From assembly GCA_964604675.1 (NCBI GenBank), contig CAZSAT010000187.1, positions 1 through 10,366 on the forward strand: 10,366 bases of DNA. Direction: 5' to 3'. The stretch is from CAZSAT01 sp964604675. GTDB taxonomy: Bacteria > Myxococcota_A > UBA796 > CAJQPC01. The first letter of the stretch is position 1, and every line of letters begins with the position of its first letter. A model generated the notes under the pieces. The model had not been told where the DNA came from. It worked only from the letters and a program-made list of their open reading frames with translations, and did no database searches. Position numbers and translations under genes: made by a program. This document shows positions 6,986 to 10,366 of this stretch, piece by piece.

Positions 6986-7052
6986 TCCGTCTGAAGTCTG
7001 CCGGTCCTGCGTACATTATGTCCTCATGATAAACTGTCGGGCGAGGTTCGAC

Positions 7053-7907
7053 ATGAGAACAGCCAGTCCATCCTGGGACGATCTCCACGAGACCGCGAAC
7101 GGGCAGTCCGGGTACTTCACCGCCCAGCAGGCGGCCGAGGCTGGCTTTTCTACGCAGCTCCTCCACAAGCACGTGCAGAGCGGGAACCTCGAACGACCTA
7201 TGCGAGGCATCTACCGCATCGCGCGCTTCCCACCCTCGGAACACGAAGATCTCGTGGTCCTGTGGCTCTGGTCGGACCAGGAGGGTGTCTTCTCCCATGA
7301 GACGGCCCTCGGCCTCCACGAACTCTCCGATGCCCTGCCCGCACGGGTCCACGTCACGCTGCCGACCTCCACCTCTCGGCGAAGGCGAGTGCCCGAGGGT
7401 GTCGTCGCCCACTTCGCGGACCTTCCGCCTGTCGATCGTCAGTGGCTTGGTCCGGTGCCTGTCACCAAGCCGCACCGGTCGGTCCTCGACGTGGCTGCCT
7501 CCCATGGCGATGCCGCCCTCGTGGCCCAGGCCATCGACCAGGGCATCCGCGGAGGCCGGTTCACCTTCGACCAGGTCGCTCCCGCTGGCCGCTACGTCGC
7601 CAACGCCCAGGGCTGGTCAATACCCCTCCGTCCCGTCCGTGCGGAGGGTTCCGGGCTCGCAGAGGATCTCGGCGATCGCTTCTACGCCCGACCGCTCAGC
7701 GGCGTTTGCACCACACCACCGCCCACAGACTGGCCCACGGTGGCCGCCGAGCTGGGGCACGAGCTGAGTGCCCACCTCCGGGTCGCCCAGTACCTGCCAT
7801 CGCGCACCATGCAGCTCGAGTTCGCGTGGCCCACCGACCGGGTGCCCGACGAGCGGGACGTCACGAAGCTGCGCAAGAAGCTGGGCCGGACGTTCTCGTG
7901 GGCATAG
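7053..7907 (+). CDS. abiEi: Type IV toxin-antitoxin antitoxin, AbiEi family (winged-helix repressor)
   Basis: This gene encodes 284 aa. Start ATG 7053 has GCGAGG 6 nt upstream. An in-frame ATG at 7026 and TTG at 6978 lack a ribosome site, and the TTG lies inside the inverted repeat. Residues 20-56 read GYFTAQQAAEAGFSTQLLHK, then VQSGNLERPMRGIYRI, the N-terminal winged-helix pattern of AbiEi antitoxins (family 4 type). Residues 78-150 (GVFSHETALGLHELSD, then VPVTKPHRSVLDVAASHGD) match the middle domain of the same proteins. The last ~90 residues make it longer than the ~200-aa streptococcal AbiEi but close to the mycobacterial MenA4-type antitoxin as I recall it. The likely role is to neutralise the downstream nucleotidyltransferase toxin and repress the operon. 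The 10-bp overlap with the next gene supports a coupled pair. Confidence 0.85.
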   Translation: MRTASPSWDDLHETANGQSGYFTAQQAAEAGFSTQLLHKHVQSGNLERPMRGIYRIARFPPSEHEDLVVLWLWSDQEGVFSHETALGLHELSDALPARVHVTLPTSTSRRRRVPEGVVAHFADLPPVDRQWLGPVPVTKPHRSVLDVAASHGDAALVAQAIDQGIRGGRFTFDQVAPAGRYVANAQGWSIPLRPVRAEGSGLAEDLGDRFYARPLSGVCTTPPPTDWPTVAAELGHELSAHLRVAQYLPSRTMQLEFAWPTDRVPDERDVTKLRKKLGRTFSWA

Positions 7908-8803
7908 CGAAGACGCCCGCAGCGTTCAAGGCCTCCGTCGAGGACCGGCTCAAGGCGGCGGTCGGGCCGAAGCAGGGCCGAGCTCTCCAGCGTCGCCGCG
8001 TGTTGATGGTCATGGAGCGGTTCATCGCCCGCCTCACCCATGTCTTGCCTGACTCGGCGGTGCTCAGGGGCGGCCTCGCTCTCGAGCTTCGCCTCGACAG
8101 CGCCCGCACCACCAAGGACATCGACGTCCGTCTCCTCGGCGACTCCGGTCAGCTCGAGGACCAGCTCCGAGCCATCGAGGCACACCGGCCCGAACCAGAA
8201 GATCACCTCGAGTTCGAGATCGCTCCCGACCCGGACCACCCCACGGTCACCGGGGACGGGGTGAAGTACGACGGCTTCCGCTTCAAGGTGAAGGCGAACC
8301 TCGCGGGTAGGGCCTACGTCGCCTTCGGTCTCGACGTGGCCTACGGCGACCCGATCCTCGGTGAGCCCGACCTCCTCGAGGGCTCCGACTTCTTCGAGAA
8401 GTACGGAATCGAGCGGGTCGTCGTCCGCGCCTACCCGCCCACCACGCACCTCGCCGAGAAGCTCCACGCCTACACGCTCCCGCGTGACCGCGTGAACACC
8501 CGCCTCAAGGACCTCGTCGACATGCCGCTCATCGCGGAAGCCCTGGATGGCCGCACGGCCACCGAGCTTCGGGCGGCCATCGACCAGACCTTTGCCTTCA
8601 GGGACAGCCACGCGACACCGAGCTCGCTGCCACCCCCGCCTCGGGAGTGGCTCGGCCGGTACGACAGGCTGCGGGCGGAGGAGGATCTGCCCTGGGCCGA
8701 TCTCGACGTCCTCCACGCCAACGCCGCCGCCTTCGTCGACCCGGTGCTCTCGGGTGAGCACGGGACGTGGTCGGCAAGCGAGGGCCGGTGGCTGACCGGA
8801 TGA
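7898..8803 (+). CDS. abiEii: Type IV toxin-antitoxin toxin, AbiEii/MenT-like nucleotidyltransferase
   Basis: This gene encodes 301 aa from GTG 7898, overlapping the antitoxin stop by 10 nt, which suggests coupled translation; no strong ribosome site is visible. AVLRGGLALELRL (residues 54-66) followed by TTKDIDVRL (71-79) is the nucleotidyltransferase-fold signature GG...DxD with metal ligands Asp74 and Asp76. Asp146 in AFGLDVAYGD fits a third acidic position. HLAEKLHAYTL (184-194) and RLKDLVDM (202-209) match the conserved Lys and Asp blocks of the AbiEii/AbiGii family, where the corresponding residues are essential in mycobacterial MenT toxins. Those toxins add nucleotides to tRNA 3' ends; GTP-binding was reported for streptococcal AbiEii. 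Substrate and nucleotide here are unknown. All key motifs are intact, so it is probably active and needs the antitoxin. A role in phage defence or stability of the locus is plausible. Confidence 0.87.
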   Translation: MGIAKTPAAFKASVEDRLKAAVGPKQGRALQRRRVLMVMERFIARLTHVLPDSAVLRGGLALELRLDSARTTKDIDVRLLGDSGQLEDQLRAIEAHRPEPEDHLEFEIAPDPDHPTVTGDGVKYDGFRFKVKANLAGRAYVAFGLDVAYGDPILGEPDLLEGSDFFEKYGIERVVVRAYPPTTHLAEKLHAYTLPRDRVNTRLKDLVDMPLIAEALDGRTATELRAAIDQTFAFRDSHATPSSLPPPPREWLGRYDRLRAEEDLPWADLDVLHANAAAFVDPVLSGEHGTWSASEGRWLTG

Positions 8804-8994
8804 CCAGACGTTCCGCACCCGCTCCGCACCCACCCCCGCCGATGCCCCTCGACCCCACTCACCCCCGACCACCCGCGGCACCGAGGATCAGCTCCCCGAG
8901 CCGATCCCAAGCGATCCCGGCATCTTCGAGAATCCAGGCATCCCGAACGATGACCCGCCGCCACGTCCCTCCGCGGGAGAATAGGCCTCAAACC

Positions 8995-9228
8995 ATGCCG
9001 GGTGACTTCTACAGCGACGTCGACCGACTCGCCCAGGCGCTCGTCGAAGGAGGCCAGGCGGGGCTCGGCCACGAGATTCGCCTTGCCGTGGAGGCGGGCT
9101 CCACGGGCTCGGAGATCCTGATGCGGCTTCGACATGTCTTCCAGGTCGCTCTCCGTGAACGTCCTCTGCCCGACGATGAGCGATCGCGCATGACGGCGCT
9201 CCTCGAAGACATCGACCGCGCTCTCTGA
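8995..9228 (+). CDS. Small conserved-looking helical protein of unknown function (77 aa)
   Basis: ATG 8995 opens MPGDFYSDVDRLAQALVEGG and the protein ends LLEDIDRAL. The central AVEAGSTGSEILMRLRHVF looks like a short family I have seen as an unnamed hypothetical in actinobacteria and myxobacteria, but I cannot give it a name. It is predicted to be all-helical, acidic and soluble, with no signal or Cys. The same frame is open upstream to 8767, but that part is Pro/Arg/Ser-rich and non-protein-like, so I place the start at the methionine where ordinary protein sequence begins. The ribosome site is weak (AGG about 9 nt upstream). It lies 191 bp after abiEii on the same strand. The gap is C-rich with no clear gene, so it may have its own promoter (GAGAAT at 8977 is -10-like). 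Whether it belongs to the AbiE module is unknown. Confidence 0.6.
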   Translation: MPGDFYSDVDRLAQALVEGGQAGLGHEIRLAVEAGSTGSEILMRLRHVFQVALRERPLPDDERSRMTALLEDIDRAL

Positions 9229-9270
9229 CAGCGTCGGCCAGCACCGGACAAGGCGGTCGGCTGACGTGGG

Positions 9271-9681
9271 TCAGGTTCCGGCCGAGCAAGCTTCGGAGCC
9301 GCTGCCCGAAGGCCGTGGGCGAGGCGGGAGCCGCTCGGAGACGATCTCCAGCACACGCCTGGCGTCTCCCGGGTCGAACTCGGTCCCCCGGAGCTTCCGG
9401 ACGCCGTACTCCGACAGGGTGTGGTGGACGGTGGCCTGGACCCCTGCCCGCGCCAGACAGCTCGTCACGCAGTGCAGCGCACAGCCGTCCAGGGCCACGA
9501 TCGGCCGCCCCGATCGCGCCACCTTCACCAGCGCCTGCACGCCCCCGCCGACCCCCGCGATGCAGGACATCTCGGCGTGGCTGCGGCGATCGAGCACCAG
9601 CGCGACGTGGTTGGCGAGCTGCGCGGCGCTGGAGCAACCGGAGCAGGCATAGATCAGCGGGACATCGTTGGAGCGGGCCAT
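9271..9681 (-). CDS. Putative zinc-binding protein, DGC-domain family
   Basis: This gene encodes 136 aa. ATG 9681 follows GGAGG with a 4-nt gap. PLIYACSGCSSAAQLANHVA (residues 8-27) gives a CxxC pair (Cys13, Cys16). AEMSCIAGVGGGV carries Cys40. IVALDGCALHCVTSCLARAGV carries the name-giving DGC (65-67), His70, Cys71 and Cys75, and HHTLSEYGVRK follows. This Cys/His set is the pattern of the DGC-domain proteins annotated as putative zinc-binding, whose function is not established. The tail from about residue 119 (PPRPRPSGSGSEACSAGT) is low-complexity and may be unstructured. No signal peptide or membrane segment is visible, so it is presumably cytoplasmic. It is transcribed alone, converging on the 77-aa gene (42 bp between stops), with a palindrome upstream that could be a metal-responsive or redox operator (inference). 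Confidence 0.82.
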   Translation of the reverse strand: MARSNDVPLIYACSGCSSAAQLANHVALVLDRRSHAEMSCIAGVGGGVQALVKVARSGRPIVALDGCALHCVTSCLARAGVQATVHHTLSEYGVRKLRGTEFDPGDARRVLEIVSERLPPRPRPSGSGSEACSAGT

Positions 9682-10027
9682 GGAGCCTCCAGCTGCCTTC
9701 CGGCACCTCTGCTATCGGCCAGCTTGCCCCACCCCAGGGCCCCCGAGGTGCTGCACCTCCTCCCTCCTGCTCCCGGTCTGCGATTCGACGGTTTCGCCAC
9801 GTCGAAGACGATCCGCGCAGGCTTCCCCGCCGCGCATGTGCTCGCTCACCCAGGCGCCGAGCGTTACCCGCTGGTGGTTCGACCTTGCGGCACCGGCGGC
9901 TCGGTGAGAGCCTCGGCAGGTGAAGGCCGTTCATGCCACCTGCCCCCCATGACGTCGGCGACCATCTGCGCGTCGTGCCACACGTCGGGCGTGGGCCGAT
10001 CGCCATTCGGGCTCGGGCGAATCCGCC
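9682..10027. other. Intergenic region between divergent genes (346 bp)
   Basis: I see no convincing gene. Open frames on both strands have Arg/Pro/Ser-rich products without family motifs. The region must hold the promoters of the DGC gene (minus) and the last lipoprotein gene (plus), but no strong -35/-10 pair is readable; GATAGC on the minus strand (near 9712-9717) is a weak -10 candidate. It contains the two inverted repeats listed separately. Confidence 0.5.
9745..9759. promoter_or_regulatory. 15-bp palindrome upstream of the DGC gene, candidate operator
   Basis: GAGGTGC-T-GCACCTC is a perfect inverted repeat with a 1-nt centre, 64-78 nt before the DGC start codon. The half-site GCACCTC recurs at 9703-9709, exactly 50 bp away, about five helical turns. 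A dimeric regulator site is plausible. No regulator gene is in view. Confidence 0.35.
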
Positions 10028-10035
10028 ATGGCGAT
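9999..10035 (+). promoter_or_regulatory. Inverted repeat enclosing the start codon of the last gene
   Basis: ATCGCCAT (9999-10006) and ATGGCGAT (10028-10035) are complementary over 8 bp with a 21-nt loop. The right arm is the start codon and the next codons. If the leader is transcribed, this stem would hide the start; an inner ATTCG/CGAAT pair (10005-10009 / 10018-10022) competes with it. A translational role is inference. Confidence 0.3.
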
Positions 10036-10366
10036 GACGGTGCCTCTCCTCCTACCCTTGATCGCGCTCGCCTGTCCGCGCCCCGCCGATACGGCCCACG
10101 AGGGAGCCCCCAGCGGTGACACAGGCTCCGCGGCGAGCGACGGGTCGCACGAGGACTCCGATCCGCCGCACGCCGACACGGACTCGGAGGACTCTCGCGC
10201 GGCGGAGGACTCCGACCAGCCGCGCGAGGACACCGCCTACCCGCCGGGCCGCGATCCTACCCACACCCTGGACGAGATCCAGGTCGGCCAGCTCCTCGCG
10301 GCCGACGCCGGCTGCTCTGGCTACACCGGCGTCGTCCTCCACGGCACGGACATCGCCGCCACATGC
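10028..10366 (+). CDS. Lipoprotein with acidic Asp/Ser/Thr-rich linker (partial, runs off right edge)
   Basis: The frame is open from ATG 10028 to the end of the window (113 codons, no stop). MAMTVPLLLPLIALAC is a lipoprotein signal (lipobox ALAC, Cys16), and Pro is at +2. A second in-frame ATG at 10034 is possible, and no strong ribosome site marks either one. Residues 17-73 are a low-complexity acidic linker rich in Asp, Ser, Glu and Thr (for example GDTGSAASDGSHEDSD), typical of surface lipoproteins in myxobacteria-like genomes. A folded part begins at about HTLDEIQVGQLLAADAGCSG (from residue 79), then YTGVVLHGTDIAATC. I do not recognise the domain. The visible Cys residues (96 and 113) could form a disulfide in an exported domain. 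The start codon sits in a potential hairpin. Confidence 0.7.
   Translation, partial: MAMTVPLLLPLIALACPRPADTAHEGAPSGDTGSAASDGSHEDSDPPHADTDSEDSRAAEDSDQPREDTAYPPGRDPTHTLDEIQVGQLLAADAGCSGYTGVVLHGTDIAATC

Noticed and set aside
6949..9263. 8-bp direct repeat GTCGGCTG (6949-6956 and 9256-9263) flanking the AbiE region, possible target-site duplication
   Set aside because: It is short and GC-rich, is not at the exact edge of the cyclase fragment, and there is no transposase, integrase or terminal inverted repeat.
9949..10000. CASCH, a haem-c-like CxxCH motif, in a plus-strand frame
   Set aside because: It is a single motif with no signal peptide or cytochrome context, in a frame otherwise rich in Arg/Pro/Ser; probably chance in GC-rich DNA.
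8888..10006. 372-aa minus-strand open frame
   Set aside because: It is Arg/Pro/Ser-rich and without motifs, and it overlaps both the 77-aa gene and the DGC gene, which have clear protein-like sequence.
1..10366. CRISPR arrays, tRNA or rRNA genes, insertion sequences, integrases
   Set aside because: I saw no spaced direct repeats of CRISPR type, no tRNA-like cloverleaf, no rRNA sequence and no transposase or integrase motifs; the only long repeats are coding.

Overview
The window is high-GC DNA from what looks like a Myxococcota/"Deltaproteobacteria"-type organism, probably environmental or uncultured. This is inferred from gene content: very Asp-rich MopE-like lipoproteins, an LGY-ended sulfatase-fold lipoprotein, double cyclic-nucleotide-binding-domain (cNBD) proteins without a DNA-binding domain, and very short lipoprotein signals. 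I ran no database search, so families are assigned from motifs I could read.

Layout. (1) 1-1850, minus strand: two translationally coupled paralogues, each with two cNBDs. The second runs off the left edge. (2) 1851-1883: a 33-bp divergent control region with a 7-bp-arm inverted repeat and a GGTATACC palindrome. (3) 1884-3164, plus: a lipoprotein of the alkaline phosphatase/sulfatase superfamily with Thr, not Cys or Ser, at the nucleophile position. (4) 3283-6516, plus: a 1077-aa Asp-rich repeat lipoprotein. It contains four tandem copies of a ~252-bp higher-order repeat, a repeat-free domain inserted among the repeats, and a distinct Cys-containing C-terminal domain. A strong hairpin follows its stop. 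(5) 6651-6933: a decayed fragment of a membrane-anchored class III nucleotidyl cyclase, frameshifted and cut off just after its GDGIMAYFGAP-type motif. (6) 6963-8803: a type IV (AbiE) toxin-antitoxin module behind a 9-bp-arm inverted repeat, followed by a 77-aa gene (8995-9228). (7) 9271-9681, minus: a Cys-rich putative zinc-binding DGC-domain protein. (8) 10028-10366, plus: the start of another lipoprotein with a Thr/Asp/Ser/Glu-rich linker, cut by the right edge.

How they fit together. The cNBD pair plausibly forms a sensor unit, but no intact cyclase is present. The sulfatase-fold enzyme, the MopE-like protein and the last gene are envelope lipoproteins. The AbiE module is an accessory stress or phage-defence cassette whose upstream edge meets the broken cyclase, so this looks like an insertion and decay site. 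Nothing here is convincingly a wholly new multi-gene system. The most distinctive items are the higher-order repeat protein, the cyclase remnant at the AbiE edge, and the cNBD pair in which only one of four domains keeps the canonical cyclic-nucleotide pocket Glu.
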